Shown: positions 9,178-17,566 of the stretch, in pieces
Numbering within the stretch: the first letter of the stretch is position 1
Layout of the letters: every line of letters begins with the position of its first letter
Assembly: GCF_001570585.1 (NCBI RefSeq)
Contig: NZ_BBXF01000002.1
Coordinates: forward strand, 248,001-312,000
From: Herbidospora daliensis
Lineage (GTDB): Bacteria; Actinomycetota; Actinomycetes; Streptosporangiales; Streptosporangiaceae
DNA length: 64,000 nucleotides
Direction: 5' to 3'
The notes under the pieces: generated by a model
The model's input: the letters and a program-made list of their open reading frames with translations, nothing else
What the model was told of the DNA's origin: nothing
Database searches by the model: none
Position numbers and translations under genes: made by a program

Positions 9178-10913
9178 CGGTCGGGCTGCTCCGCCGACCC
9201 CTCGGGCCGGGGCTGCGGACGGGCCGCCGCGCCGCCCTTGTCGAGCCCGAGCACCGACACGACCGGCCCGAGCGCCACCTGGCCGAGCCCGCAGATCGAC
9301 GTCTTGCGCATGGTCTCCTCCAGCTGGAGGATCCGGCCCCGCTGCGTGTCGTCGAGGGTCGACGACCCGGTGTCGAGGGCGCCGCGCAGCAGGTCGTGGG
9401 CCTTGGTCGAGCCGACCCGGCACGGCACGCACTTGCCGCACGACTCGTTGCGGAAGAACCGCAGCACGTTGGTCGAGGCGGCCAGCAGGTCGGTGCCCTC
9501 GGCCAGCACCACCATCGCGCCGGAGCCGAGCATGGTGCCCGCCTCGGCGAGGGTGCCGAAGTCGAGGGCCAGGTCGAGCTTGTCGGGCCCGATGAAGTTG
9601 GACGACGCCCCGCCCGGCTGCACCGCCCCCACCTCGGCCCCATCGAGCACGCCGCCCGCGAGGTCGATCAGCGCGCGCACGGTGGTGCCCATGGGCACGC
9701 AGTAGACGCCGGGGTTCTCGACGTGGCCCGAGACGGCGAAGAACTTCCAGCCGACCGACTCGCCCGCGCCCTGCGCGGCCCACCAATCGGCGCCGCGCCG
9801 CAGGATCACCGGCACGTCGGCGAAGGTCTCGACCGAGTTGATCAGGGTGGGCCGGCCGTGGAGGCCGTAGTTGCCGGGGAAGGGCGGCTTGTTGCGCGGC
9901 TCGCCTCGGTGGCCCTCCATACATTCGAGCAGCGCGGTCTCCTCGCCGAGGATGTAGCCCCCGGGCGAGACGAAGATGTCGAGGTCGAGGCGGCGGCCGC
10001 TGCCGCACGCGTTCTCGCCGAGGACGCCCGCCGCGCGCAGGGCCTCGATCTCGGCGTGCAGCACCCGCTCTTCCGGCCCGTATTCGTGCCGGATGAAGAT
10101 CCAGCCCTGCTCGGCCCCGACCACGGCCATGCCGAGCAGCAGGCCCTCGATCACCAGGTGGGGCTGGTCGGTCAAGATCTGGCGGTCTTTGAAAGTGCCC
10201 GGCTCCGACTCGTCGGCGTTGCAGATGACGTATTTGACGCCGCCCGGCTCGGCCGCGCGCACCAGCCCCCACTTGCGGCCGGTGGGGAAGCCCGCGCCGC
10301 CCATGCCACGCAGCCCCGACGCCTCCAGCGTCGCCACCACGCCCTCGGCGCTCAGTTCGCCCGACAGCAGGGCGCGCAGGCTGGCGTAACGCCCGGAGAC
10401 GCCGGAACCGGCCGGGTAGGGGTCGTTGGGCCAGGGCTCGGCGCGGCCCGTCACGGCGGCCTCGCCGAGCGAGGAGTCGCGGGCGGCCGACACGAGCGCG
10501 TCGACGTCGGCGACCGGGGCCGGGACCTCGTTGACGGCCAGCGCCGGGGCGCTGTCGCAGCGGCCCAGGCAGGAGACCTCGGTGAGCTCGATCTCGGTGT
10601 CGTCGCCGTAGCGGGCCTTCACCTCGGCGATCCGGTCGTCGGCCGACCGCAACCAGCACGACAGGTCGTGGCAGACGTTGACGGCCACCTTGGCGGGCGG
10701 GGTGGTGCGGAAGTGGGGATAGAACGAGATCAGGCCCTCGATCTCGTAGAGCGGGCGGCGCATGGTGCGGCCCAGCTCCTCGAGCTCCTCGCGCGGCAGC
10801 CAGCCGAGCCGGGCCTGGATGGCGTTGAGCGCCGGGATCAGCGACGGGCCGGGGAACTTCCCGGCCCGCGCCTCGACGCCGGGCACCCGGGAACCCTGGA
10901 AACTGAGTGTCAT
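9174..10913 (-). CDS. NAD-reducing diaphorase, fused NuoE-NuoF-type subunit of formate dehydrogenase
   Basis: A 579-residue protein in which a NuoE/HoxE-like thioredoxin-fold ferredoxin (about residues 20-140) is joined to a NuoF/HoxF-like flavoprotein (about 175-565). A [2Fe-2S] site is offered by C81, C86, C115 and C119. The flavoprotein has the NADH/FMN glycine-rich segment GLRGMGGAGFPTGRKW and GGYILGEETALLE, then a [4Fe-4S] motif ESCGKCVPCR with a later Cys in TSICGLG. Similar FdsB-type subunits pass electrons from formate oxidation to NAD in the cytoplasm. It overlaps the formate dehydrogenase stop by 4 nt, which fits a stoichiometric complex. Confidence 0.9.
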   Translation of the reverse strand: MTLSFQGSRVPGVEARAGKFPGPSLIPALNAIQARLGWLPREELEELGRTMRRPLYEIEGLISFYPHFRTTPPAKVAVNVCHDLSCWLRSADDRIAEVKARYGDDTEIELTEVSCLGRCDSAPALAVNEVPAPVADVDALVSAARDSSLGEAAVTGRAEPWPNDPYPAGSGVSGRYASLRALLSGELSAEGVVATLEASGLRGMGGAGFPTGRKWGLVRAAEPGGVKYVICNADESEPGTFKDRQILTDQPHLVIEGLLLGMAVVGAEQGWIFIRHEYGPEERVLHAEIEALRAAGVLGENACGSGRRLDLDIFVSPGGYILGEETALLECMEGHRGEPRNKPPFPGNYGLHGRPTLINSVETFADVPVILRRGADWWAAQGAGESVGWKFFAVSGHVENPGVYCVPMGTTVRALIDLAGGVLDGAEVGAVQPGGASSNFIGPDKLDLALDFGTLAEAGTMLGSGAMVVLAEGTDLLAASTNVLRFFRNESCGKCVPCRVGSTKAHDLLRGALDTGSSTLDDTQRGRILQLEETMRKTSICGLGQVALGPVVSVLGLDKGGAAARPQPRPEGSAEQPDR

Positions 10914-13798
10914 TTCGCAGCCTCGACCTGGATCGCGCAGAACTTGAACTCGGGGATCTTTCCGTGGGGGTCGATCTCGTCGATCGTCAGCAGGTTGGCC
11001 GCCGCCTCACGGAAGTGGAACGGGATGAAGCAGTTGCCGAGCTGCTCGCGGTGGGAGATGCGCACCTGCAGCTCGATGACGCCGCGACGCGACCTGACGC
11101 GGGCCATCTGGCCGTGGGCCAGCCCCCGGTCGGCGGCGTCCTTCGGGTGCATGTAGACCTCGGCGATCGGCGAGATCGAGTCGAGCGCGAACGACCGCCG
11201 GGTCATCGACCCGGTGTGCCAGTGTTCGAGCAGCCGGCCGGTGTTGAGCACCAGCGGATAGTCGGCGTCGGGCAGCTCCTTGGCCGGGAGCCACTGCGCC
11301 GGCACCAGGTGGGCGAGGCCGTCGTCGGTGTTGAAGCGCTCGTCGAACAGGACCACGGTCCCGTCGGAGTGCTCGGGGTCGGCGTTGGGGTAGAGCTTCC
11401 CGGTCAGCCCCAGGTTGTCGTGGCGCAGGTTCCGGTAGGACGGCATCAGCGCCACCATCTCGTCGAACACCTCGCTGGGCGAGGAGTAGGACCAGTCGAG
11501 GCCGATGCGCCGGGCGATGTCCTGGACGATCTCCCAGTCGACGCGGGCCTGCCCCGGCGGGTCCATCACCTTGCGGCCGAGCTGCACCCGCCGGTCGGTG
11601 TTGGTGTAGCTGCCGTCTTTCTCCAGGTAGGACGACGCGGGCAGGATGACGTCGGCGAACTCGGCCGTCTCGGTCATGAAGATGTCCTGGACGACCAGGA
11701 ACTCCAGCTGCGAGAGCGCCTTGCGCACCTTGTTGATGTTGGGGTCGGACAGGAACGGGTTCTCGCCCAGCATGTACATCCCGCGCACGCCGCCCGGCTT
11801 CAGCACCGACCCGATGATCTCGGTGACGGTCAGGCCCCGGTTGGGGTCGAGCTCGGCGCCCCAGGCCTCCTCGAACCGCCGGCGGGTGGCCTCGCGGTCG
11901 ACCCCCTGGTAGTCGGGATAGAACATCGGGATCAGCCCGGCGTCGGAGGCGCCCTGGACGTTGTTCTGCCCGCGCAGCGGGTGGAGCCCGGTGCCGGGAC
12001 GGCCGACGTTGCCGGTGATCGAGCACATCGCGATCAGGCAGCGGGCGTTGTCGGTGCCGGTGGTGTGCTGGGAGATGCCCATGCCCCAGTAGATGACCCC
12101 GGCCTTGGCCTCGCCCCACACGCGGGCGACCTGGCGGATCAGGTCGGCGTCGACGCCGGTGATCTGCGCGCCGCGCTCCGGCGGGTAGTCGTTGACGGTG
12201 CGGACCAGCTCTTCGAAGTTCGACACCCGGGCCTTGATGAACTCGAGGTCGATCAGGCCGAGCCTGATCACCTCGTGCATGACCGAGTTGTAGAACGCCA
12301 CGTCGGTGCCGGGCTTGACCTGGCAGTGGAAGTCGGCGTGCTCCGACACCGTGCTGGCGCGCGGGTCGACGTAGATGATCTTCGTGCCGCGGCGGCGGGC
12401 CTGCTTGAAGAAGGAGCTGGCGACGGGGTGGTTGGCCGTCGGGTTCGAGCCCGTGATGATCACGACGTCGGCGTTGGCGACGTCGCCGTAGGTGGTCGAG
12501 ACCGCGCCGGAGCCGACGCCCTCGAACAGCGCGGCCACCGACGAGGCGTGGCAGAGCCGGGTGCAGTGGTCGATGTTGTTGGTGCCGAAGCCCGCCCTGA
12601 TCAGCTTCTGGAAGAGGTAGGCCTCCTCGTTGGAGCACTTCGCGGAGCCGAACCCGGCGATCGCGCCGGCGCCCTGCTCGCGGTGGATCTCGGTGAGCCG
12701 CCGGGCGACGAGGTCGAGCGCCTCCTCCCAGGTGGCCTCGCGGAAGTGCGGCAGCACCTCGTCGTAGTCGACCAGGCCGCCGGGCTTGCGCCGGCCGTCT
12801 TTGCCGTTCTTGCTCAGCTTCCCGCCGCGCCGCCCGCGCTCCCGCTCGCCGTCGCCGCGTACGTCGGCCGACAGCGGGCCCTTGGGGTAGGACGACTCGA
12901 TGCGGATCAGGGGGGTGGTCAGGCGCTGGGGCGAGGCCGCGTAGTCCCAGCCGTAGCGGCCCTTCACGCACAGGCGGCCCTTCGAGCCGGGCTGGTCGCG
13001 GCCCTCGGCGAAGGCGATCGCGCCGCGCGACCGGTCGACGTAGTAGGTGAGCGCGCACCCGACGCCGCAGTAGGGGCAGACGCTGTCGACCGCGTCGAGC
13101 TCCTCGCGCGGCCGGATCGGCACGTCGTTGATCGGCTTGTTGGTCAGCGCGCCCGTGGGACACGCCTGCACGCACTCGCCGCAGGTCACGCACGAGCTGG
13201 CGCCCATCGGGTCGTTGAGGTCGAACGCGATCTTCGTCGAGTAGCCCTTGCCCGACCGGCCGATGACGTCGTTGCCCTGGACGTCGTCGCACGCCCGCAC
13301 GCAGCGGTCGCAGAGGATGCACGCGTCGTGGTCGACGGCGATCACCGGGTTGGACAGGTCGAGGCCCCGGCCCGAGCCGCACGGCAGGTCGGTGGTCTCC
13401 TTGGCGACGTCGAACCGGTCGGCGAGGCCGAGGAGCAGGTTGTCGCCGGTCGTGGTCTGCTTCGGGTCTTCGGCGCGCGGCGGCTGGTCGGAGATCAGCA
13501 GCTCGGTCAGCACGGCCCGGCTGCGCTCCAGCTCGGGGGTGGTGGTCTTGACCTGCATGCCGTCGTCGCACGGACGCACGCAGGCGGCGGCGAAGGCCCG
13601 CCCGCCGGTGTCGACCACGCACATGCGGCACACCCCGACGGGGTCGAAACGCTCGTCGTGGCACAACACCGGGATGTCGATGTCGAGTCGCTTGGCGGCG
13701 TCGTAGATGGTGGTGCCCTCGGGCACGGTCACGGCGCGGCCGTCGATTTCGACGGACACCGTCCGTACGGACGTCGCCGGCTCCTCGAGAATCGTCAT
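10910..13798 (-). CDS. Formate dehydrogenase, catalytic alpha subunit (Mo/W-bis-PGD, FdsA type)
   Basis: A 962-residue enzyme expected to oxidise formate to CO2. An N-terminal [2Fe-2S] domain uses C46, C57, C60 and C73, and two ferredoxin-like [4Fe-4S] sites use C160/163/166/170 and C203/206/209/213. The molybdopterin domain opens with its own [4Fe-4S] motif (C241, C244, C248, C277). The active-site pair is C416-H417 in DHCTRLCHASS, so this is a cysteine, not a selenocysteine, enzyme. Residues 306-342 form a very charged Arg/Lys/Gly-rich insertion not usual in the family. ATG start; the next gene is the NAD-linked subunit, overlapped by 4 nt. Confidence 0.92.
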   Translation of the reverse strand: MTILEEPATSVRTVSVEIDGRAVTVPEGTTIYDAAKRLDIDIPVLCHDERFDPVGVCRMCVVDTGGRAFAAACVRPCDDGMQVKTTTPELERSRAVLTELLISDQPPRAEDPKQTTTGDNLLLGLADRFDVAKETTDLPCGSGRGLDLSNPVIAVDHDACILCDRCVRACDDVQGNDVIGRSGKGYSTKIAFDLNDPMGASSCVTCGECVQACPTGALTNKPINDVPIRPREELDAVDSVCPYCGVGCALTYYVDRSRGAIAFAEGRDQPGSKGRLCVKGRYGWDYAASPQRLTTPLIRIESSYPKGPLSADVRGDGERERGRRGGKLSKNGKDGRRKPGGLVDYDEVLPHFREATWEEALDLVARRLTEIHREQGAGAIAGFGSAKCSNEEAYLFQKLIRAGFGTNNIDHCTRLCHASSVAALFEGVGSGAVSTTYGDVANADVVIITGSNPTANHPVASSFFKQARRRGTKIIYVDPRASTVSEHADFHCQVKPGTDVAFYNSVMHEVIRLGLIDLEFIKARVSNFEELVRTVNDYPPERGAQITGVDADLIRQVARVWGEAKAGVIYWGMGISQHTTGTDNARCLIAMCSITGNVGRPGTGLHPLRGQNNVQGASDAGLIPMFYPDYQGVDREATRRRFEEAWGAELDPNRGLTVTEIIGSVLKPGGVRGMYMLGENPFLSDPNINKVRKALSQLEFLVVQDIFMTETAEFADVILPASSYLEKDGSYTNTDRRVQLGRKVMDPPGQARVDWEIVQDIARRIGLDWSYSSPSEVFDEMVALMPSYRNLRHDNLGLTGKLYPNADPEHSDGTVVLFDERFNTDDGLAHLVPAQWLPAKELPDADYPLVLNTGRLLEHWHTGSMTRRSFALDSISPIAEVYMHPKDAADRGLAHGQMARVRSRRGVIELQVRISHREQLGNCFIPFHFREAAANLLTIDEIDPHGKIPEFKFCAIQVEAAK

Positions 13799-13833
13799 CT
13801 CAACCTCACGCGTGGAGCGATTGATGGAATACA

Positions 13834-13846
13834 GTATACGACATAC
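13834..13846 (-). promoter_or_regulatory. Possible operator/promoter before formate dehydrogenase
   Basis: Between the oxidoreductase stop and the formate dehydrogenase ATG there are 55 AT-rich bases. On the minus strand they contain GTATGTCGTATAC, an inverted repeat GTAT-N5-ATAC, running into a good -10 hexamer TATACT. An overlapping operator and promoter is a reasonable reading; similar TATAC-rich inverted repeats are bound by GntR-family regulators. No regulator gene of that kind lies nearby. Confidence 0.4.
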
Positions 13847-13853
13847 GACTACG

Positions 13854-15653
13854 CTATAAGTCGAGCAGCAGGTCGGAACTGCCGCTCACGACCCGTCCCT
13901 CCCGGTCGAAGCCGCGCGCGGCGTAGTAAGTGTCGATCATCGACCGCAGGCGGTCGGCGTCCAGGGTGGCCTGACGGCCCGAGCCGAGCTGGAGGGGCGT
14001 CTCCAGCATCCGGGCGGGCAGTGTGTCGTCGGCCGCGGTGGCCCCTTCTCGCAGGTTGAAGGCGCGTTTCGCCACGACGATGCGCCGCGCGGTCTCCCGC
14101 AGTTCGGCGGCGTCGACCGGCCAGCCGGTGACCAGCGCCAGCAGCTTGGCCCACTCGGTGAAGGGCTCCTCGAAGACGCCGCGCAGGAACTTGCACAGGA
14201 TCATCGAGTCCATGATCGCCGCGCGGTCTTCGGTCTCGACCGCCGCGGCGACGTGGGCGGCGCCGCCCGCCAGCCGGTCGAGCTCGCCCGACAGGTCGGC
14301 CTCGTAGGCGCCCGACCGGTTGTGGTCGGCGCCCCTGGCGTTCACCGCGAGCCCGAGCGCCATCGCCTGCAGGCTGCGCGGCTCGTAGCCGGGCAGCTCC
14401 AGGCCCTTGACCTGGGGCGCGAAGTCGATCGAACCGTGCCCGACCACGGCGGCGGCCCGCCGCGAGCCCTGCGCGAGCAGCTCGCCGAGGCCGGGCGACC
14501 GCGCCCCGATCGCGTCGAGCGCGCGCAGCAGCGCCGCGCCGTCGCCGAACCGCAACCACGGCTCGTCGAGCAGGCCGCGTTCGACGCACTCCATGGCCCA
14601 GGCGATGGTGCCGCCCGCCGAGATGGTGTCGACGCCCAGCTCGTCGCAGCGGGCGCTGGCGGCGAACACCTCGTCGGGGTCGGACACGCCGCACAGCGGG
14701 CCGAGCGCGAAGACGTTCTCGTACTCCATCCGCTGGCTGCCGCCGCCCTTGCGCGAGTAGATGTGCTCGCAGCCGATGGAGCACGACGCGCAGCTGTTGC
14801 GGGCCACCCCGCGCAGTTCGTGCAGCTCCTCGGCGGCCAGCCGGGGCGCGCCCTCGAAGGTCGCCGCGGTGAAGTTGCGGGTGGGCAGGGTGCTGACGGC
14901 GTTGAAGGCCAGCAGGTTGGCCAGCGTGCCGAGCTCGCGGTACTTCGCCGTGGCCGGGCCGAAGCTGCGCCGCCGCAGGTCGCGGGCGGCGGCCAGGACG
15001 CCCGGCTGGTCGGCGACGGCCACCTTGGTCGCGGCTCTGACCAGCACGGCCTTGATGTTCTTGGCGCCCATCGTCGCGCCCAGGCCGCCCCGTCCGGCGT
15101 GCCGGCCGTCGTGGCTGATGGTCGAGTACCGCACCAGGCGCTCCCCCGCCGGGCCGATGGCCGCAGTACGCCAGTTGCGGCCGAAGCGGGCCCGCGCGGC
15201 GGTCTCGGCCTCGGCGGCGGTCAGCCCGGCGAGCTCGGGCGCGGGTTCGAGCCGCACGCCGTCGCCGTCGATCAGCAGCACCGAGAGCTCGTCGGCCCGC
15301 CCCCGGATCACCAGCGCGTCGTGCCCGGTCAGCTTGCCCGCGATGGCGAACTGGCTGGACGCCAGGGCGTCGGTCAGCAGCCCGGTCAGCGGCGACTTGG
15401 CCACCACGGCGAACTTGGCGCTGGTCGTCAGCGGGGTGCCGACCAGCGAGGAGAAGACGAAGGCCAGCGGGGCCTCGGGCGCGAGGGGGTCGACCCCGGC
15501 GGGGGCCAGCCGGTGGAGCAACCAGGTGCCGAGCCCGACCCCGCCCAGGTAGGCGCGCAGCACCCGCTCGTCGAGCTCGTAGGGCGCGCCGACGGCGGCG
15601 CGGCCGTCGACGTCCACGATCAGGGCCCGTCCGAAGAATCCACCAGGCGTCAT
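13854..15653 (-). CDS. Aldehyde ferredoxin oxidoreductase family (tungsten-type) enzyme
   Basis: A 599-residue member of the AOR family, enzymes that hold a tungsten or molybdenum bis-pterin centre and oxidise aldehydes or related substrates using ferredoxin. The N-terminal domain starts with the family pattern GGFFGRALIVDV and YLGGVGLGTWLL. The [4Fe-4S] ligands are C288, C291, C295 and the distant C487 (LCKF). Pterin-binding regions are suggested by RGGLGATMGAKNIKA near 188-201 and by RGADHNR near 440-446. ATG 15653 has GGAGG nine bases upstream; GTG 15662 would overlap the previous stop but has no room for a ribosome site. AOR-family enzymes are uncommon in aerobic actinomycetes. Confidence 0.88.
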   Translation of the reverse strand: MTPGGFFGRALIVDVDGRAAVGAPYELDERVLRAYLGGVGLGTWLLHRLAPAGVDPLAPEAPLAFVFSSLVGTPLTTSAKFAVVAKSPLTGLLTDALASSQFAIAGKLTGHDALVIRGRADELSVLLIDGDGVRLEPAPELAGLTAAEAETAARARFGRNWRTAAIGPAGERLVRYSTISHDGRHAGRGGLGATMGAKNIKAVLVRAATKVAVADQPGVLAAARDLRRRSFGPATAKYRELGTLANLLAFNAVSTLPTRNFTAATFEGAPRLAAEELHELRGVARNSCASCSIGCEHIYSRKGGGSQRMEYENVFALGPLCGVSDPDEVFAASARCDELGVDTISAGGTIAWAMECVERGLLDEPWLRFGDGAALLRALDAIGARSPGLGELLAQGSRRAAAVVGHGSIDFAPQVKGLELPGYEPRSLQAMALGLAVNARGADHNRSGAYEADLSGELDRLAGGAAHVAAAVETEDRAAIMDSMILCKFLRGVFEEPFTEWAKLLALVTGWPVDAAELRETARRIVVAKRAFNLREGATAADDTLPARMLETPLQLGSGRQATLDADRLRSMIDTYYAARGFDREGRVVSGSSDLLLDL

Positions 15654-15658
15654 CGCGC

Positions 15659-16504
15659 TCACCCTCCGGCGTCCGCGGACAGGAAGGCGACGGTGTCGCC
15701 CGCCACCAGGGGCAGCCGTTCGTCGCGGGTCACCTGGTCGCCGTTGAGCGCGGCCACGATGTGGCGGTCGAGGGTGAGCCCGGCCGCGCTCGCGGCGGCT
15801 CCCAGGGTCGCGGCCCGGACGGCGCGCGGCCGGTGGCCGCCGTTGCGCGCCAGCGCGCCGAAGCACTCCACCGTGATCTCGGGCTCCGGCCGCTCGCGGG
15901 CCGCCGTGTAGTCGTCGGGGGAGTTGACGTTCACCACCGAATCGAGCGCCGGGTCGCGGCGCGCCAGCTCGGCGTCGGCCAGCAGCGCCGCGTCGTCGAG
16001 CTGGACGACCTCGCAGTGCTTGAAGAGCATCCCGGGCCGCAGGTCGCCCTCGGCGAGCAGATCCCTGACCAGCCCGGCCAGGGTGGTGCGGTATCCGGCG
16101 GCCAGCGGCTGCCGGAACCCCCGCGCCACCGGGAGCGCGACGTCGGTTCCCTCAGGCAGGGCCCGCAACACGCGGCGGACGAAGGCGGGGTGCAGGAACG
16201 GCATGTCGGTGGAGCACACGAAGGCCGTCTCGGCCCGGTCGGCCACCGCCGCGAGCCCCACGGCCAGCCCCTGCATGGGCCCGAGGCCCTCGACGGGATC
16301 TTCGACGACGGTGACGGCCGGGGGCAGCGGCGGCAACTCCTGCCCGGGAGCGGCCACCACGACGACCGGTCCGTCGACCGTCCGGGCGAGCACGGCGGCG
16401 GCCCGGTAGAGCAGGGTCGAGCCGTGCCACTCCAGCCAGGCTTTGGGCTGTCCCATTCGGGTGGAACGTCCGCCCGCAAGCACAATGCCCGCAGTTGTCC
16501 CCAT
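15659..16504 (-). CDS. MobA-type nucleotidyltransferase fused to a MoaD/ThiS-like sulfur carrier
   Basis: A 281-residue fusion. Residues 1-195 are MobA-like, with the guanylyl-transfer signature LAGGRSTRMGQPKA and CSTDMPFL; MobA makes the guanine dinucleotide form of the pterin cofactor. From about residue 203 a ubiquitin-like fold begins (ITVECFGALARNG) and the protein ends with ALNGDQVTRD, LPLVAGDTVAFLSADAGG. The terminal Gly-Gly is the activation site of MoaD/ThiS sulfur carriers. MoaD-like proteins linked to AOR genes are known, but this joining is unusual. ATG 16504; no strong ribosome site. It lies 14 bases after a DUF1048 gene and its stop is just before the AOR start. Confidence 0.85.
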   Translation of the reverse strand: MGTTAGIVLAGGRSTRMGQPKAWLEWHGSTLLYRAAAVLARTVDGPVVVVAAPGQELPPLPPAVTVVEDPVEGLGPMQGLAVGLAAVADRAETAFVCSTDMPFLHPAFVRRVLRALPEGTDVALPVARGFRQPLAAGYRTTLAGLVRDLLAEGDLRPGMLFKHCEVVQLDDAALLADAELARRDPALDSVVNVNSPDDYTAARERPEPEITVECFGALARNGGHRPRAVRAATLGAAASAAGLTLDRHIVAALNGDQVTRDERLPLVAGDTVAFLSADAGG

Positions 16505-16518
16505 GTCCGAATGTTAGG

Positions 16519-17118
16519 TCACGCGGAGGCGGGCGGGTCCTCGATGAGATCGTCGCAGAAGGCCGCCACGTCGGTTCCGACGAGCTCCCGCACCCCTTTG
16601 CCGTCGGCCGCGCCCTCCTCGAAGAAGTCGAGCACGCCGGCGAGCAGCTCGGCCGACCCGACCTTGAAGAGGTAGCGCTCCATCTCCCGGTAGACGATCC
16701 GGTAGTCGGGCGGCAGGGCCTTGATCCGCGCGAGGTACGCCCGCCACTGCCGCTTGCCTTCGATGGCGTCCCGGAAGCGCAGTTTCCTGGCCACTTTCCT
16801 GTTCAGCCGCGCCCGCCACCGGTCGCGGAAGCTCCGGGCCCCCTGGCCGTCGGCCAGCGCCGCGCAGAAGCCGGGGACGTCGTCGCCCAGCACCTCCCGG
16901 ATGGTCCGCCCGTCGGCCGCGGTCTCTTCGAGCAGCCCCAGCGCGCCGTCGAGGATCGGCATCAGGTTCCGGCCGGTGAAGTCTCCGTAGGGGAAGAGAC
17001 CGTTCTGGATCTGCGCCCAGGCCGCCCGGAAGTCGGGCGGCAGCTTCTCGGCGCGGGCCTCGAACGCCTTCCAGTCACGGGTCATGTCGTTGCCCGTCAT
17101 GGTGTCCCAGAGGTTCAT
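16519..17118 (-). CDS. DUF1048 protein with tandem duplication
   Basis: A 199-residue cytoplasmic protein. Two related halves can be aligned: DWKAFEARAEKLPPDFRAAW...GDDVPGFCAALADG (about 14-92) and QWRAYLARIKALPPDYRIVY...GTDVAAFCDDLIED (about 124-194). Each matches one DUF1048 unit, normally a protein of about 110 residues on its own, so this is an internal duplication or fusion. DUF1048 genes usually follow a PadR regulator, as here, where the ATG overlaps the PadR stop by 4 nt. Molecular function is unknown. Confidence 0.8.
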   Translation of the reverse strand: MNLWDTMTGNDMTRDWKAFEARAEKLPPDFRAAWAQIQNGLFPYGDFTGRNLMPILDGALGLLEETAADGRTIREVLGDDVPGFCAALADGQGARSFRDRWRARLNRKVARKLRFRDAIEGKRQWRAYLARIKALPPDYRIVYREMERYLFKVGSAELLAGVLDFFEEGAADGKGVRELVGTDVAAFCDDLIEDPPASA

Positions 17119-17441
17119 CTCCCGCCTTCCCTGAGCTTCTCGATGCGCTCGGTGACGTACTCCCATTTCGCCCAGAAGGTCGCGAGCTCCCGGCGGCCGG
17201 CTTCGTTGAGGGCGTAGAACTTGCGGGGCGGGCCCTTGCCCGACGGCCGTTTCGCCACCTGGACCAGCCCGTTCTTCTCCAGCCGCAGCAGGATGGTGTA
17301 GACCGTGCCCTCGACGACGTCGGCGAAGCCGAGGTCGTTCAGGCGGCGCGTGATGGCGTAGCCGTAGGTCTCCTCGGTGCCGATGATCTCCAGCACGCAC
17401 CCTTCGAGCGTGCCCTTCATCATCTCCGTCAGGTCGTCCAT
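17115..17441 (-). CDS. PadR-family transcriptional regulator
   Basis: A 108-residue regulator with the PadR winged helix: MKGTLEGCVLEIIGTEETYGYAITRRLNDLGF, then GTVYTILLRLEKNGLV and a basic wing (RPSGKGPPRKFYALNEAG). The C-terminal helix for dimerisation is short. It has a good ribosome site (GGAGGTGCG before ATG). PadR proteins with a DUF1048 partner usually repress their own operon, and an inverted repeat GTACTC-N9-GAGTAC lies just upstream. Confidence 0.88.
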   Translation of the reverse strand: MDDLTEMMKGTLEGCVLEIIGTEETYGYAITRRLNDLGFADVVEGTVYTILLRLEKNGLVQVAKRPSGKGPPRKFYALNEAGRRELATFWAKWEYVTERIEKLREGGR

Positions 17442-17453
17442 CGCACCTCCTCA

Positions 17454-17474
17454 GTACTCAGTGCCACCGAGTAC
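17454..17474 (-). promoter_or_regulatory. Putative PadR operator
   Basis: Perfect inverted repeat GTACTC-N9-GAGTAC, 13-33 bases upstream of the padR-like start codon, with a further GGTACC beside it. Position and symmetry suit autoregulation by the PadR protein. Inferred only. Confidence 0.5.
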
Positions 17475-17566
17475 CACTACACGGTACCACGGAGTAGCGG
17501 GGCCGCCCAGTGTTGGGCCGTGGTTCGGTTCGAGGCGACCGCGATGTCACCCGGCGGGCACGCCGG

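Noticed and set aside
12564-12600. Selenocysteine formate dehydrogenase
   Set aside because: The active-site codon is a Cys codon and there is no in-frame TGA.
10907-14059. Plus-strand frame of 1050 codons
   Set aside because: Complement of the formate dehydrogenase gene; composition is Arg/Gly/Val-rich shadow without domains.
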